Assembly (NCBI GenBank): GCA_019359695.1
Contig: JAHHGV010000035.1
Coordinates: 23,523 to 87,522 of the forward strand
DNA from: Brasilonema angustatum HA4187-MV1
GTDB taxonomy: Bacteria; Cyanobacteriota; Cyanobacteriia; Cyanobacteriales; Nostocaceae
Reading direction: 5' to 3'
Length of the DNA: 64,000 bases
Shown: positions 8,210 to 17,415 of the stretch, piece after piece
How the letters are laid out: each line of letters begins with the position of its first letter
How positions within the stretch are numbered: position 1 is the first letter of the stretch
Notes under the pieces: model-generated
The model's database searches: none
Told to the model about the DNA's origin: nothing
What the model saw: the letters and a program-made list of their open reading frames with translations, nothing else
Program-made: the position numbers and the translations under genes

Positions 8210-9061
8210 TTAGTCCAACTTGCGTCCGGTTAATTCAACAAAGATATCTTCCAAGTTAGAAGGACGAACCATCATGCCAGTTTTGTTTTCTTGTTGATTA
8301 AGATACGAGTTAGCATCTTCCAAAGTTGGGAAAAAAACATATTCCCAACGTTCTCCTACTTGCTTGATAACTAAACCCTCACCATGAGTAGAGCGTAACT
8401 CTTGTAGAGTGCCAAGAGATATTAATTTTCCGCCGTCCATAATGCCAATGCGGTCGCACAAATACTCCACCTCATCCATATAATGAGTCGTAAGCAGCAT
8501 CGTCATCCCTTGCTTGTTCAAATCCCGAATAATTTCCCAAAGACGTCGCCTTGTTTGAGGATCTAGTCCCACTGTGGGTTCATCTAGAAACAGAATTTGC
8601 GGTTGATGCAACAAAGCCCTAGCTATCTGCAGCCGCCGCTTCATACCTCCAGACAGAGTTTTTACTAAGCTATTACGTCTAGGTGCGAGATCAACATACT
8701 CTAGCCATTGATCAATTAGGCGCTGTCGCCCAGGATTGGCAATGTGATGTAGCCTTGCGTGCAGCTCCATATTTTCCCATACTGTCAAATCTCCATCTAC
8801 ACTAACTGCTTGCAACACAACACCAAGACGCTGTTTTGCTAGTATGGGTTGACTGACGACATCATATCCAAATACCTCTATCTGCCCCTGGGTTGGTTTT
8901 GTCAATGTGGTTAACATCCGAATTGTGGTAGATTTCCCTGCACCATTCGGACCAAGTAGACCAAACATTTCTCCCGCATTGATAGTGAATGAGAGGTCAT
9001 TCACTACAGGAATGTTATTGTAACTTTTGTGGACGTTTTCTAAATGAACAGCAACAGTCAT
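8210..9061 (-). CDS. ABC transporter ATP-binding protein, DrrA-like
   Basis: A complete ABC ATPase of about 283 residues: Walker A GLLGPNGAGKSTT, signature TLSGGMKRR, Walker B ILFLDEPTVGLDP and switch H in LLTTHYMDE. The C-terminal EDIFVELTGRKL ending is typical of the DrrA/CcmA-type daunorubicin-resistance exporter ATPases. It powers a two-component exporter, but no permease lies beside it. I chose the ATG at 9061 (MTVAVHLENV) since the family begins there; an ATG ten codons upstream (9091) is in frame. Substrate cannot be read from the sequence. Confidence 0.88.
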   Translation of the reverse strand: MTVAVHLENVHKSYNNIPVVNDLSFTINAGEMFGLLGPNGAGKSTTIRMLTTLTKPTQGQIEVFGYDVVSQPILAKQRLGVVLQAVSVDGDLTVWENMELHARLHHIANPGRQRLIDQWLEYVDLAPRRNSLVKTLSGGMKRRLQIARALLHQPQILFLDEPTVGLDPQTRRRLWEIIRDLNKQGMTMLLTTHYMDEVEYLCDRIGIMDGGKLISLGTLQELRSTHGEGLVIKQVGERWEYVFFPTLEDANSYLNQQENKTGMMVRPSNLEDIFVELTGRKLD

Positions 9062-9165
9062 GGATAGCTTGGCAAGAGAAAATTTGATCACATATTGTGA
9101 CCATTGTGCCAGATGAAAACGCTTAAAATTGAAATTTACACTAAATATTTTTGCAACACAAAATA

Positions 9166-9200
9166 ATCCCCTGCCTTTTATACTATGATGGCAAGGGGAT
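9166..9200 (-). terminator. Hairpin, possible terminator
   Basis: ATCCCCTGCC and GGCAAGGGGAT pair with one bulge. It lies about 75 bp beyond the stop of the small minus-strand frame ending at 9274 and ahead of the ABC ATPase start. There is no strong T-tract. Confidence 0.5.
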
Positions 9201-9273
9201 AACTAATCAGCAAGATTTGACCAAGCGATGTCAAACTAACTTGTGATCTATCTATTTGTTGCTTTTGCCAAAA

Positions 9274-9528
9274 TTAGTTACAATTGTTTCGATTAGGAGT
9301 CTTATCCTCACCACCAGAACGACTCGTGTTTGGCAACATCTGTACGGGCTGAGAAGGCTCAAGTAACTTAAGATGGTTCGTATCCGATGTAGACTCTACT
9401 TGGGCTATGATGTCTCTCAATCGTTCATTAACGACTGTAGTTCGATGCTGTCTTTTCATACGTTCCATTCCTAATACAGTAGCTGACCCAGATAACAATA
9501 AAGAGTGGAAACCTTCATTATATAGCAA
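9274..9528 (-). CDS. Small hypothetical protein
   Basis: The frame gives up to 84 residues; an ATG at codon 24 (MKRQHRTTVVNERL) with a GGAATGGA stretch upstream would give 61. The product is hydrophilic, ends in an Asn/Arg-rich tail (KTPNRNNCN) and has no recognised domain. It has a hairpin downstream. It may be real, but the only support is the open frame, plausible ribosome site and hairpin. Confidence 0.35.
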   Translation of the reverse strand: MLYNEGFHSLLLSGSATVLGMERMKRQHRTTVVNERLRDIIAQVESTSDTNHLKLLEPSQPVQMLPNTSRSGGEDKTPNRNNCN

Positions 9529-9635
9529 TTCAAGATTGACTATATGATGTTGAACTTTTTTTTAATATGAAACCGCAGATAGATGCAGATAATTTATCCA
9601 TGTTTCTCTACGTCTATCTGCTGTTCTAAATAACT

Positions 9636-10481
9636 TTAAAAGCCCGCTAAAATCCTTTCGGCTTCCCGACACAGCACCTCGTGATACTGACCGTTGCTTG
9701 CAAGCAAACCACCCCACTGATTCACATCACCAGTGTTATATTGCAACGGCGTACCATCAAAATGAGTAAACTGGCCACCAGCTTCTGTTAAAATCAGTTC
9801 TGGAGCTGCTATATCCCAATCTTTGGGAGCAGACTTACCAGACAGAGAAATATAAACATCTGCTCGTTGTTCGACGATTGCAGCAATTTTGCCGCCTACA
9901 CTACCAACTGCTTTCTGATTTTGACATGGTAGGTGTTGCAGTAGGTAATTTAATCTTTCGTTACGGTGGCTACGACTGACAACTAAAGTTAAATCCTCAA
10001 TGCGTTCTCGTGACGAGACTTGTAGTGGTAAAGTTTTGCTATCGCGATCGCGCGTTTCTACAAAAGCGCCGCCTCCCTTTATGGCATAGTACAACTTTTC
10101 TGCTTCAGGTACTGCTACCACAGCAAGCACTGGGCGTGTTCCCTGCACCAACGCGATGTGGATAGCATATTCCCCGGTTTTTTCGATAAAATCTCGTGTA
10201 CCATCCAAAGGGTCAATGATCCATACCCATTCTTGTTTAGCTTGTTCCCCTTTGTAAGTTTCTTCGCTAATGTAAGCAAAATCCTCTTTGCCCAAAACTC
10301 CTTGCAGATTCTCCAGGATGTAATTATTGACATTTACATCTGCAATAGTGACAGGCTCATTTTCATTTTGTTTATACTGTACTTCTATGTTGTCGGTCTG
10401 GTGGTAGTAAAATCGTAGTCTATCTGTTGCTCCCCAACCCACGGAACGAGCTAGTTCTAAAATTTTTTCTAGGTCTTTCAT
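9636..10481 (-). CDS. cysQ: 3'(2'),5'-bisphosphate nucleotidase, CysQ-like inositol monophosphatase family
   Basis: The 281-residue protein has the inositol monophosphatase fold. Metal-binding motifs are visible: EE in YISEETY, DPLDGTRDFI (about residues 90-99) and the late WDIAAPELILTEAGG (residues about 220-234). The combination with FIEKTGEYAIHIAL fits CysQ-type phosphatases that hydrolyse 3'-phosphoadenosine 5'-phosphate (and PAPS) to AMP, supporting sulfate assimilation and limiting PAP toxicity. It is followed by a 46-bp gap from the PfkB kinase gene on the same strand. Inositol-1-phosphatase activity is an alternative. Confidence 0.85.
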   Translation of the reverse strand: MKDLEKILELARSVGWGATDRLRFYYHQTDNIEVQYKQNENEPVTIADVNVNNYILENLQGVLGKEDFAYISEETYKGEQAKQEWVWIIDPLDGTRDFIEKTGEYAIHIALVQGTRPVLAVVAVPEAEKLYYAIKGGGAFVETRDRDSKTLPLQVSSRERIEDLTLVVSRSHRNERLNYLLQHLPCQNQKAVGSVGGKIAAIVEQRADVYISLSGKSAPKDWDIAAPELILTEAGGQFTHFDGTPLQYNTGDVNQWGGLLASNGQYHEVLCREAERILAGF

Positions 10482-10527
10482 TTATCGCTTTGTCCCATTG
10501 TCCGGTGCCTATTGTAAAGTCAGCAAT

Positions 10528-11391
10528 CTACTGTTGGAAATGCATCCAGCGGCGTGTGCCAAAAAATTGACAAGAGAAAGAAGTCATATGAGCTGCTTGC
10601 TGCAACGCAGTGATAAAACTTTCCTGTAAAATATGATGACAAAAAGCACCGTGGAAAATATCTCCAGCCCCCAGTGTATCAACAGCTTGAACAGCTGGTA
10701 CATCTATAACGCCAGCTTTTCCATCTTCGAGATATCGAATCGGTTTTTCTCCATGAGTGATAGCAATGTGACAAATACCAAATCCACTGAGATAGCTAAA
10801 AACCTTATCTTCAGTCTCGCAGTTGGGCGGATGAAAATTAGCAGAACAAATAGCGTAGTCTACAAAAGGTAAAACTTTATCAAACCCGTTTTTCCAACTA
10901 CCACCATCAATGACAACTGGGATATTCCTCGCTTTAGCTATTTGGGCAATTTCACTTCCAACAGCCATTTGATGTCCATCTATCAAAACAATGTTAACGT
11001 CTTGTAAAATTTCTGGCGAAATAGATTCACGGTTTGCTTGAGTTTTGACAGCGTTTATGGAAACGACTGCGCGTTCACCAGTTGCTTGGGTGACAATGAT
11101 AGAAGAAACTGGTGGTGCGTTTTGTGTGTTGGGATCAAGGTCAATTATTTCAACTTTGTAATTTGCTAAATCTCCTTTTATCAACTGCGTCATTGGGTGA
11201 GAACCAACTATACCCAACACTGTTGCTTGATTACCCAAATGACTGAAAGTAACAGCCGCGTTTGTTGCTGGACCACCTGCAGCAACAGTGTAGTCAGCAG
11301 CGACTATTTTCTGATTACTCTGAGGAGGAGATTGGGCAAGGTAAATCAAATCTAAGGTGACTAAACCGACAAATAACCCATGTTTTTCCAT
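10528..11391 (-). CDS. PfkB-family carbohydrate kinase
   Basis: About 287 residues of a ribokinase/PfkB sugar kinase: N-terminal GLVTLDLIYLA, the AAGGPATNAAVTFSHLG substrate/lid motif (about residues 35-51) and the C-terminal signature VDTLGAGDIFHGAF with the catalytic Asp. It phosphorylates a sugar or nucleoside using ATP; the substrate is not evident. I take the ATG at 11391; a TTG at 11400 is in frame and would overlap the trpB2 stop. With only 5 bp after the trpB2 stop the two are probably one operon. Confidence 0.85.
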   Translation of the reverse strand: MEKHGLFVGLVTLDLIYLAQSPPQSNQKIVAADYTVAAGGPATNAAVTFSHLGNQATVLGIVGSHPMTQLIKGDLANYKVEIIDLDPNTQNAPPVSSIIVTQATGERAVVSINAVKTQANRESISPEILQDVNIVLIDGHQMAVGSEIAQIAKARNIPVVIDGGSWKNGFDKVLPFVDYAICSANFHPPNCETEDKVFSYLSGFGICHIAITHGEKPIRYLEDGKAGVIDVPAVQAVDTLGAGDIFHGAFCHHILQESFITALQQAAHMTSFSCQFFGTRRWMHFQQ

Positions 11392-11396
11392 ATAGT

Positions 11397-12758
11397 TCAA
11401 CGAATCACAGGCAAGCCTGACAGCGCCATCGCTATTTCTTCAGCACTATATTCAGTATCGCGTAACAATCCTGCCTGATAATCCATGTACGCTTGCATAT
11501 CGAAGTGACCGTGACCGCACAAATTGAATAGAATGGTTTTACTGACTCCTTCTTCCTTGCAGCGTAGTGCTTCATCAATCGCACCCTTGACTGCATGATT
11601 AGCTTCAGGCGCAGGCAAAATCCCTTCAGCACGGGCAAAAGTTAAGCCCGCCGTAAAACAATCAAGTTGTGTGAAAGCTCTTGTTTCAATCAAACCCAAA
11701 TCTACAACGTGACTCAGCAAAGGTGCCATCCCATGATACCGCAACCCGCCTGCATGGATGCCTTGGGGAATAAAGGAACTGCCCAAAGTGTGCATCTTGA
11801 CAAGAGGAGTGAGATGTGCTGTATCACCAAAGTCATATGTATATTTGCCCTTAGTTAAGGTTGGGCAAGCAGCCGGTTCAACTGCCACAAATTTGATATT
11901 ATTCTGCTCACCGCGCAGCTTTGCACCCATGAAGGGAAAGGCAATACCAGCAAAGTTACTACCGCCACCTGTACAACCGACGATAATATCAGGATAGTCA
12001 CCTGCTTGTTCTAGTTGTGTCAGGGCTTCTTGACCGATCACAGTTTGATGATGTAGCACATGATTCAACACGCTACCTAATGCATATTTTGTCTGCTCAT
12101 CTTGAACTGCGACTTCTACCGCTTCACTGATGGCAATGCCCAAACTGCCTGTGCTATCAGGATTTTCTTGGAGAATCTTTCGCCCTGCTTCTGTTTCATC
12201 ACTGGGGCTAGCTATGACACGCGCACCAAAAGATTCCATAAAAGCACGACGATATGGCTTTTGCCGATAGCTCACTTTTACCATGTAAACCACGATTTCT
12301 AAGCCAAAAAAAGCACCAGCAACTGCCAGCGAAGAACCCCATTGCCCTGCACCAGTTTCTGTTGTCAGGCGCTTTACCCCTGCTTGCTTGTTGTAATAAG
12401 CCTGTGGAATCGCTGTATTGGGTTTGTGGCTACCAGCTGGACTGACACCTTCGTACTTGTAGTAAATTTTGGCTGGGGTATCAAGAGCTTGCTCTAGGCG
12501 TCGGGCGCGGTAAAGTGGAGTTGGTCGCCACTGACGGTAAATGGATTGTACTTCCTCAGGAATTTCAATCCAGCGTTCAGTGGTAACCTCCTGCGAAATT
12601 AGCGCCGCTGGAAAAAGGGGTTCTAAGTCTTTTGCTGTAATTGGCTGATGTGTAGCAGGGTGTAGCACTGGTGCCATCGGCGTGGGTAAATCAGCCTGGA
12701 TATTATACCAGGACTGTGGCATTTGGTTTTCACTAAGCGTGTATTTGATCGTGTCCAT
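11397..12758 (-). CDS. Tryptophan synthase beta chain-like PLP enzyme, TrpB2 type
   Basis: This 453-residue protein matches the TrpB2 (TIGR01415) branch rather than classical TrpB. The PLP lysine is in GSHKPNTA, the phosphate cradle in [11 protein letters not shown], and the N-terminus carries the extra WRPTPLYRA segment. TrpB2 condenses indole with serine (or phosphoserine) to tryptophan and often works without TrpA. No trpA lies nearby. The start is placed at ATG 12758 (MDTIKYTL); an upstream frame extension to 12824 is unlike the family. It is divergent from rsmI with about 116 bp between, and directly followed by the PfkB kinase gene. Confidence 0.87.
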   Translation of the reverse strand: MDTIKYTLSENQMPQSWYNIQADLPTPMAPVLHPATHQPITAKDLEPLFPAALISQEVTTERWIEIPEEVQSIYRQWRPTPLYRARRLEQALDTPAKIYYKYEGVSPAGSHKPNTAIPQAYYNKQAGVKRLTTETGAGQWGSSLAVAGAFFGLEIVVYMVKVSYRQKPYRRAFMESFGARVIASPSDETEAGRKILQENPDSTGSLGIAISEAVEVAVQDEQTKYALGSVLNHVLHHQTVIGQEALTQLEQAGDYPDIIVGCTGGGSNFAGIAFPFMGAKLRGEQNNIKFVAVEPAACPTLTKGKYTYDFGDTAHLTPLVKMHTLGSSFIPQGIHAGGLRYHGMAPLLSHVVDLGLIETRAFTQLDCFTAGLTFARAEGILPAPEANHAVKGAIDEALRCKEEGVSKTILFNLCGHGHFDMQAYMDYQAGLLRDTEYSAEEIAMALSGLPVIR

Positions 12759-12874
12759 TGCTGAAAAGTGACTACAAGAAATTTTTCTTTCTATCGTACG
12801 CTTTTCGCTGGATAGAATACACACACTTGAAAACTGCTATAAACTCCAGTCAACACACAAGATAATACTTATTC

Positions 12875-13735
12875 ATGGATATCAAACCAGGAACACTTTA
12901 CGTTGTCGGCACACCTATTGGTAACCTGGAAGATATGACATTCCGGGCAGTGAAAATTTTGCAGACAGTGGATCTGATTGCGGCGGAAGATACACGCCAC
13001 ACTGGTAGATTGTTACAACATTTTCAAGTGACAACGCCACAGGTGAGTTACCACGAACACAACCGTAACAGTCGGATTCCAGAGTTATTAGAGCAACTCA
13101 GTAACGGTAAAGCGATCGCCCTGGTGACTGATGCAGGTATACCAGGAATTTCTGATCCTGGGTATGAATTGGTGAAAGTTTCTGTTGAGGCTGGGATAAC
13201 AGTTGTGCCAATCCCTGGTGCAAATGCAGCAATGACTGCATTAAGTGCAGCTGGATTACCAACGGATAAATTTGTTTTTGAAGGATTTTTACCAGTTAAA
13301 AGTCAACAAAGGCGATCGCACTTAGAATCCCTGAAAATAGAACCTCGCACACTCATTTTCTACGAGTCTCCCCACCGCCTACGCGAAACTTTGGAAGATT
13401 TAGCAGAAGTCTTTGGAAACACTCGTCAAATTGTCATCGCGCGGGAGTTAACTAAGTTGTATGAAGAATTTTGGCGGGGAAGTATTGAATCAGCAATTCT
13501 TCATTACACCCAACGCGAACCTCAAGGTGAATACACTTTAGTTGTGGCAGGAACACCACCCACTCAACCGCAACTTTCAGAAGAAGAACTCAAAGCAGAG
13601 TTACAAAAGATCATGAGTCAGGGAATATCGCGATCGCAAGCCAGCCGTCAGTTAGCAAAAGAAATTTCCTTTCCCCGTCGTCAATTATATCAATTAGCTC
13701 TTTCTATCAAAATGCCCGATCAAGATAGTCATTAG
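12875..13735 (+). CDS. rsmI: 16S rRNA (cytidine(1402)-2'-O)-methyltransferase
   Basis: The 286-residue product is a tetrapyrrole-methylase-fold SAM enzyme of the RsmI/YraL family, which 2'-O-methylates C1402 in the 16S rRNA decoding centre. Family motifs are in order: VVGTPIGNLEDMTFRA at the start, AAEDTRHTGRLL, LVTDAGIPGISDPGYEL and PIPGANAAMTALSAAGL. The C-terminal helical region (EEELKAELQKIM to RRQLYQLAL) is also typical. Length is normal. It is divergent from trpB2. Confidence 0.92.
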   Translation: MDIKPGTLYVVGTPIGNLEDMTFRAVKILQTVDLIAAEDTRHTGRLLQHFQVTTPQVSYHEHNRNSRIPELLEQLSNGKAIALVTDAGIPGISDPGYELVKVSVEAGITVVPIPGANAAMTALSAAGLPTDKFVFEGFLPVKSQQRRSHLESLKIEPRTLIFYESPHRLRETLEDLAEVFGNTRQIVIARELTKLYEEFWRGSIESAILHYTQREPQGEYTLVVAGTPPTQPQLSEEELKAELQKIMSQGISRSQASRQLAKEISFPRRQLYQLALSIKMPDQDSH

Positions 13736-13856
13736 TCATCAATCTTCTTCTTCCCTGATTCCCTCTACTTTTCCCTTTCTCCTACTTTTGTCAAGGGGAG
13801 TTTCGCTCCCGGTTGCAGTCGCACTACAATGAGAGTATTGTTCATGAGGAAGAAGA

Positions 13857-14036
13857 ATGACCCAGGTGCTTTTAGGAGACAATGAAGGAATTGATTCGGC
13901 TTTGCGTCGATTTAAACGGCAAGTTTCCAAAGCAGGAATCTTAGCTGATGTCAAGTTTCACAGACACTTTGAAACACCATTAGAAAAACGTAAACGCAAG
14001 GCTGTAGCTGCAAGACGCAAGCGAAGTATGAGATAA
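13857..14036 (+). CDS. rpsU: 30S ribosomal protein S21
   Basis: This 59-residue ORF begins [19 protein letters not shown] and continues with [13 protein letters not shown], ending in a strongly basic tail ([15 protein letters not shown]). This is ribosomal protein bS21, which sits near the anti-Shine-Dalgarno region of the 30S subunit. A GAGGAAGAAG ribosome-binding stretch precedes the ATG. A strong hairpin follows about 95 bp after the stop. The minus-strand open frame over 13739-13954 is a shadow. Confidence 0.95.
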   Translation: MTQVLLGDNEGIDSALRRFKRQVSKAGILADVKFHRHFETPLEKRKRKAVAARRKRSMR

Positions 14037-14129
14037 ACCGAATTGGAACTGACGTTGCTTGACTACGTTCAGTATGTTAGATAAGCTTAAATAGATTCGG
14101 TAGCCTTGATATAAAAATTAGACAACATG

Positions 14130-14156
14130 AATCGTACCCCCTACAGGGGTACGATT
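14130..14156 (+). terminator. Hairpin terminator downstream of rpsU
   Basis: AATCGTACCCC-CTACA-GGGGTACGATT, a perfect 11-bp stem, lies about 95 bp past the rpsU stop and is followed by TTAGTCGGTTTT. Confidence 0.7.
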
Positions 14157-14270
14157 TAGTCGGTTTTAAAAACCATAGAATACGCCAAGTGAGTCAGAAA
14201 CTCATGTCTTATGTGTAATATTTTAAGTGAAGAACGGTCGTACTCAGCCCAACAATTCTACTTCTTTTTG

Positions 14271-14297
14271 AAATAGGTGAGCTTAGCTCACCTATTT
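14271..14297. terminator. Perfect hairpin between rpsU and pth
   Basis: AAATAGGTGAGC-TTA-GCTCACCTATTT is a perfect 12-bp stem, 27 bp past the pth stop. A T-tract is missing, so it may be a transcript-stabilising hairpin or bidirectional terminator. Confidence 0.6.
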
Positions 14298-14323
14298 CAG
14301 TAGTGGGAATGTCAAAAATACAC

Positions 14324-14965
14324 CTAAGATTGCGAACTATCAAAAGAGCGGCTATTACAGACATTCATCGCCTTTTCTACTCCCTGCTTCAGGCTGAGTT
14401 CTACGCATTCAACCACAAACTGTAGTACAACAGAAACCATCTGATTTTCAGCAGCAGAAAATCGTCCTAAGACATGAGAAACAGTACCATGTTCGTCGTT
14501 ACTCGCTGCATTTTTTGGTTTACCAATGCCGATACGTAAACGAGGAAAGTTTTGTGTCCCAAGGTGTGCGATCGCGCTTTTCATACCATTATGTCCTCCA
14601 GCTGAACCAGATAAGCGCAAGCGAGTTTTTCCCAAAGGCAAATCCATATCATCATAAATAACTAGAACTAACTCAGGTTGCAGCTTATACCAGCTTGTCA
14701 CGGCTTGCATTGCTTGTCCTGAAAGATTCATATAAGTCAGTGGCTTCAACAAACGGATTTTCTCTCTATTTGGTGCAATTCCTTCGCCATATTCGCCTTG
14801 AAACTTGCGATTTTCTGCCAAAGGAATCTTCCAAGAACGAGATATCGCGTCTATAGCAGCAAAACCAATATTGTGGCGTGTTTGATCATACTTGGGTTCT
14901 GGGTTCCCCAACCCGACAATTAGTTGGGGAATGACCAAAGTTTTTTTAGCAACAGCTTCTGTCAT
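14324..14965 (-). CDS. pth: Peptidyl-tRNA hydrolase
   Basis: The 213-residue protein has the bacterial Pth family motifs: LIVGLGNPEPKYDQTRHNIGF with catalytic His31, PLTYMNLSG, VIYDDMDLPLG and GSAGGHNGMKS. Pth cleaves peptides from prematurely released peptidyl-tRNAs, recycling tRNA. The N-terminus has an extra ten residues before the core. It lies 12 bp after the tatA stop on the same strand, so the two are probably co-transcribed. Confidence 0.95.
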   Translation of the reverse strand: MTEAVAKKTLVIPQLIVGLGNPEPKYDQTRHNIGFAAIDAISRSWKIPLAENRKFQGEYGEGIAPNREKIRLLKPLTYMNLSGQAMQAVTSWYKLQPELVLVIYDDMDLPLGKTRLRLSGSAGGHNGMKSAIAHLGTQNFPRLRIGIGKPKNAASNDEHGTVSHVLGRFSAAENQMVSVVLQFVVECVELSLKQGVEKAMNVCNSRSFDSSQS

Positions 14966-14977
14966 TTTGCCTTCTGT

Positions 14978-15274
14978 CTAGCTTTTTTGGGCAGAACTCG
15001 CAGTGTCTTGCTCCAACTTAGTTGCTTCTATTTGCTTAGTTTCTGGTTGAGTTGTTTGCTTGGTATCTAGTTCAGCAGTCGTTTTCACTGCTTCTTGCAA
15101 CTCAACTGCTTCTTTTTGAAACTCGTTTTGAAACTCCTTAGAAGCTTCTTGAAAACCGCGAATTGCTTTTCCTAGACTGCGACCAACTTCTGGTAGCTTT
15201 TTCGGACCAAATATTAACAGTGCTACCACAAAGATTACAGCCATCTCCGGCAAACCGATACCAAATACATTCAT
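14978..15274 (-). CDS. tatA: Sec-independent translocase subunit TatA/E
   Basis: The 98-residue protein has the classical TatA layout: a short N-terminus, one membrane helix (EMAVIFVVALLIFG), the FGPKKLPEVGRSLGKA hinge and amphipathic helix, and a long polar, Gln/Glu-rich tail. TatA oligomers form the pore-like element of twin-arginine translocation in plasma and thylakoid membranes. It is followed by pth. In many cyanobacteria tatA lies close to psbH; here about 5 kb of accessory DNA lies between them. Confidence 0.93.
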   Translation of the reverse strand: MNVFGIGLPEMAVIFVVALLIFGPKKLPEVGRSLGKAIRGFQEASKEFQNEFQKEAVELQEAVKTTAELDTKQTTQPETKQIEATKLEQDTASSAQKS

Positions 15275-15361
15275 GTTTTTCTCCAGTCACATCAAAAACC
15301 GCATTGGAAACCCACATATGTAGTTTAATCAATAGTTACCGTCATTGCTGCGATCATAATT

Positions 15362-16005
15362 TTAGTGACTTAATGCTCCAACATAAGTTGCAATCTCTGC
15401 AAATGCAGGCAAAGCTTCAGGGCAAAAGGGAGGAAAACTTAAAAAGCCATGCACCATACCAGAACAGGACTTACGCAACTGGCACATTTTTCTTCCAACT
15501 ATCACATGGGTATAATTCAATACAGTTCAGTTCAGGAAATTAATCTGTTGAGGCAGGCAGAGGAGCAGAGGAGCAGAGGAGCAGAGGCGAAAGAACTAAT
15601 GGTAATGGACGTTAACTCTTCATCTCCCCTGCTCCCCATCTCCCCATCTCCCCTGCTGTCTCAACGAATAAATGTCTTAACTGAACCGTATTGGGGTATA
15701 ATTTGGCTATAACGTTTATAAATCAATATTTACGAGCATTTATCTCAATGTGAAATATATGTGCCAGTTGACCTTATATTGTGACGCTTGCGTAAGTCCT
15801 ACAGAATAATCGATTAAGCGAACTTGATTGCCAGAGTCGTGCAATCGTTGGGCGTACTTCTGCTTCTGGTCCTGTAGGGGATCATATTCAGCCGTGATAA
15901 TCAACGCAGGAGGAAGATGACTTAAGTTCTCTGCCAGGATTGGTGAGAAATACGGTTCAAATCGATCAGCTTCACTGCGGGCGTAATATTTCACAAAGCT
16001 CAGCT
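15362..16005 (-). pseudogene. Broken alpha/beta-hydrolase (esterase/lipase) gene
   Basis: Reading the minus strand from about 16005, the frame gives SFVKYYARSEADRFEPYFSP, then LPPALIITAEYDPLQDQ and VRLIDYS, the C-terminal half of an HSL-type alpha/beta hydrolase with its acid Asp region. It is then interrupted by a 333-bp element (15467-15799). Beyond that element the sequence resumes with SGMVHGFLSFPP, containing the catalytic His, and ends in a stop at 15362. The N-terminal half with the nucleophile Ser is missing; the 5' side joins a DUF2255-like stub of the transferred cassette. The gene is therefore dead by both insertion and truncation. Confidence 0.85.
15467..15799. mobile_element. MITE-like element, 333 bp, with GGACTTACGCAA terminal inverted repeats
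   Basis: GGACTTACGCAA (15467-15478) and TTGCGTAAGTCC (15788-15799) are perfect 12-bp inverted ends. The element splits the esterase frame between VRLIDYS and SGMVHGF. Flanks share TGT on the two sides, a possible short target duplication. Inside are a GGAGCAGA tandem tract (15556-15590) and CTCCCC-rich repeats, but no transposase, so it would be non-autonomous. Confidence 0.75.
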
Positions 16006-16058
16006 TCATTTATCCGCTTTAAATTTTCTGCTGTGAATTGTTTATTTTCTGAACTCAT
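15972..16058 (-). pseudogene. Truncated N-terminus of a DUF2255-like protein
   Basis: An ATG at 16058 overlaps the ABM gene stop (ATGA), the sign of translational coupling. It encodes MSSENKQFTAENLKRINEAE, which resembles the start of DUF2255 proteins, then runs into the esterase sequence and stops after 28 codons. The break marks the edge of the transferred cassette. The DUF2255 assignment is from memory of the family start and is tentative. Confidence 0.45.
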
Positions 16059-16489
16059 TTTCCACCTTTTTCCATCTTTTTGAATATTTTAGTCATCGTC
16101 TTTGCGTCTATCGTTTCCATATCAACCAACTTCAGCGATTTGACCATTTTCAGCGTTGTGGTTTTATAGTGTTGGAAATGCGGGGTTTTGAGATGTGACT
16201 CGTATGCTTCGCGGCTGGCGTAGATTTCTAGAATCCTAACCTCAGTCGGATTTTCTTTTTGATACATCGGGAAAATCGAAATAACCCCCGGTTCCAATCT
16301 GACTGACGCTTCAGATTCTTCTTTCAGAATGGCTTTGTACTCATTGAGATAATTGGAATCTATTTCAATTTCCGAGATACGCACCATTATCTCTTTTTGC
16401 TGGGCGGAAGCCGCGCTGCAACTGACAAGCATAATTATCAGAATTAAAGAAATAACTATTTTTTGAAAACAGACGATAACTTTATCCAT
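16055..16489 (-). CDS. Exported antibiotic-biosynthesis-monooxygenase (ABM) domain protein
   Basis: The 144-residue protein starts with a signal peptide (hydrophobic VISLILIIMLVSC; the C of LVSCS could also make it a lipoprotein). A single ABM ferredoxin-like domain follows: VRISEIEIDSNYLNEYKAIL, the EPGVISIFPMYQKENP strand and ILEIYASREAYESHLKTPHF. Such small proteins oxidise quinol-like or other small aromatic substrates without cofactor, or act as their binding partners. It is the distal intact gene of a minus-strand set with CMD and AKR genes, consistent with an aldehyde/quinone-type detoxification cassette. Confidence 0.8.
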   Translation of the reverse strand: MDKVIVCFQKIVISLILIIMLVSCSAASAQQKEIMVRISEIEIDSNYLNEYKAILKEESEASVRLEPGVISIFPMYQKENPTEVRILEIYASREAYESHLKTPHFQHYKTTTLKMVKSLKLVDMETIDAKTMTKIFKKMEKGGK

Positions 16490-16645
16490 GTTCTTTGGTT
16501 CACGACGATGAAGTCTAAAAATAACGGCAAGCTTTTAACAATTACTTGTTGTGCGCTGCCGATCACCGATGAAGCCTGCCGTTATTTTTCTTCCCTTCTC
16601 TCGGATATTAAAATTACTTTCGGCAAACAGTTCGCCGAATGAGTG

Positions 16646-17386
16646 CTACTGCTTTTTTTGTCTGGCAGCAATAACTTTCGCCAAGGATTTTCTGGCTGTT
16701 TCAGCTTGCTGTCGGCTGATGTTTTTTTCGATCAAACCAAAAGCCTCTCTTAACCCGCTTTCCGTCAGCCCGGTATTCATTCCCATTGACAAATGAGATT
16801 CTAATTGCGATTCGACACCCGGCATTGCGGCGAGTGCTGAAATAGTGGCTAGTTCGCGCTGCTGATAGTTCAAAATATCGCTGTCGAAAATATCGGCGAA
16901 CAAATGCTCTTTCAAAAAGCGGTCAATCGTCGGACTAAATTCACCGAAACCTTTGGCAGGCTTGGATTGGGGCTGTCCAGTGAGCATTTCCAATGTCTTT
17001 CTGCCTCGCTCGTATTTGTCGCCAGTATCATTAATCGGCGTTGCCGTTTTTCCCTGTGTATCAGCAATGCCCTTATTTTTTCTTTCTTTCAACGCTGCCA
17101 TAAATGTGTTGATACCGTTTAAGCTGCGCGGAAAACCGCAGTAGGCATACATTTGAACCAAAACTTCTTTGACTTCATTAACGGTCAGCCCGGCATCAAG
17201 TCCGCCATTTAAGGCTTTTCGCAGATTTTCCAAATCGCCGTTGGCGGTGAAGGCGGAGATCGTGACAATGCTTTGTTGTCGTGCGTTTAAGGTTTGATCA
17301 TTGTTCATTGTTTGTGCCTCCGACAAAAATAAAAGGCTAAATATCACAACAGACACCAGCGCTAAGAATACGATGAGCTTTTTCAT
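16646..17386 (-). CDS. Carboxymuconolactone decarboxylase (CMD) family protein, two domains, exported
   Basis: About 246 residues starting at ATG 17386, which has a perfect AGGAGG 9 bp upstream. A longer open frame to 17590 is not credible, as it only overlaps the AKR gene. The start MKKLIVFLALVSVV is a signal peptide. Two AhpD-like/CMD units follow: the first with AFTANGDLENLRKAL and VKEVLVQMYAYCGFPRSLNG, the second with RELATISALAAMPGVESQLESHL (residues about 186-208). The AhpD CxxC pair is missing (only one Cys in MYAYCG), so peroxiredoxin-reductase activity is unlikely. It lies 29 bp after the AKR gene, same strand. Confidence 0.85.
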   Translation of the reverse strand: MKKLIVFLALVSVVIFSLLFLSEAQTMNNDQTLNARQQSIVTISAFTANGDLENLRKALNGGLDAGLTVNEVKEVLVQMYAYCGFPRSLNGINTFMAALKERKNKGIADTQGKTATPINDTGDKYERGRKTLEMLTGQPQSKPAKGFGEFSPTIDRFLKEHLFADIFDSDILNYQQRELATISALAAMPGVESQLESHLSMGMNTGLTESGLREAFGLIEKNISRQQAETARKSLAKVIAARQKKQ

Positions 17387-17415
17387 TGGAACTGCCTCCT
17401 CAACAGCGCTGCGTT

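Noticed and set aside
13739..13954. Minus-strand frame between rsmI and rpsU
   Set aside because: It overlaps rpsU, which is certain; shadow frame.
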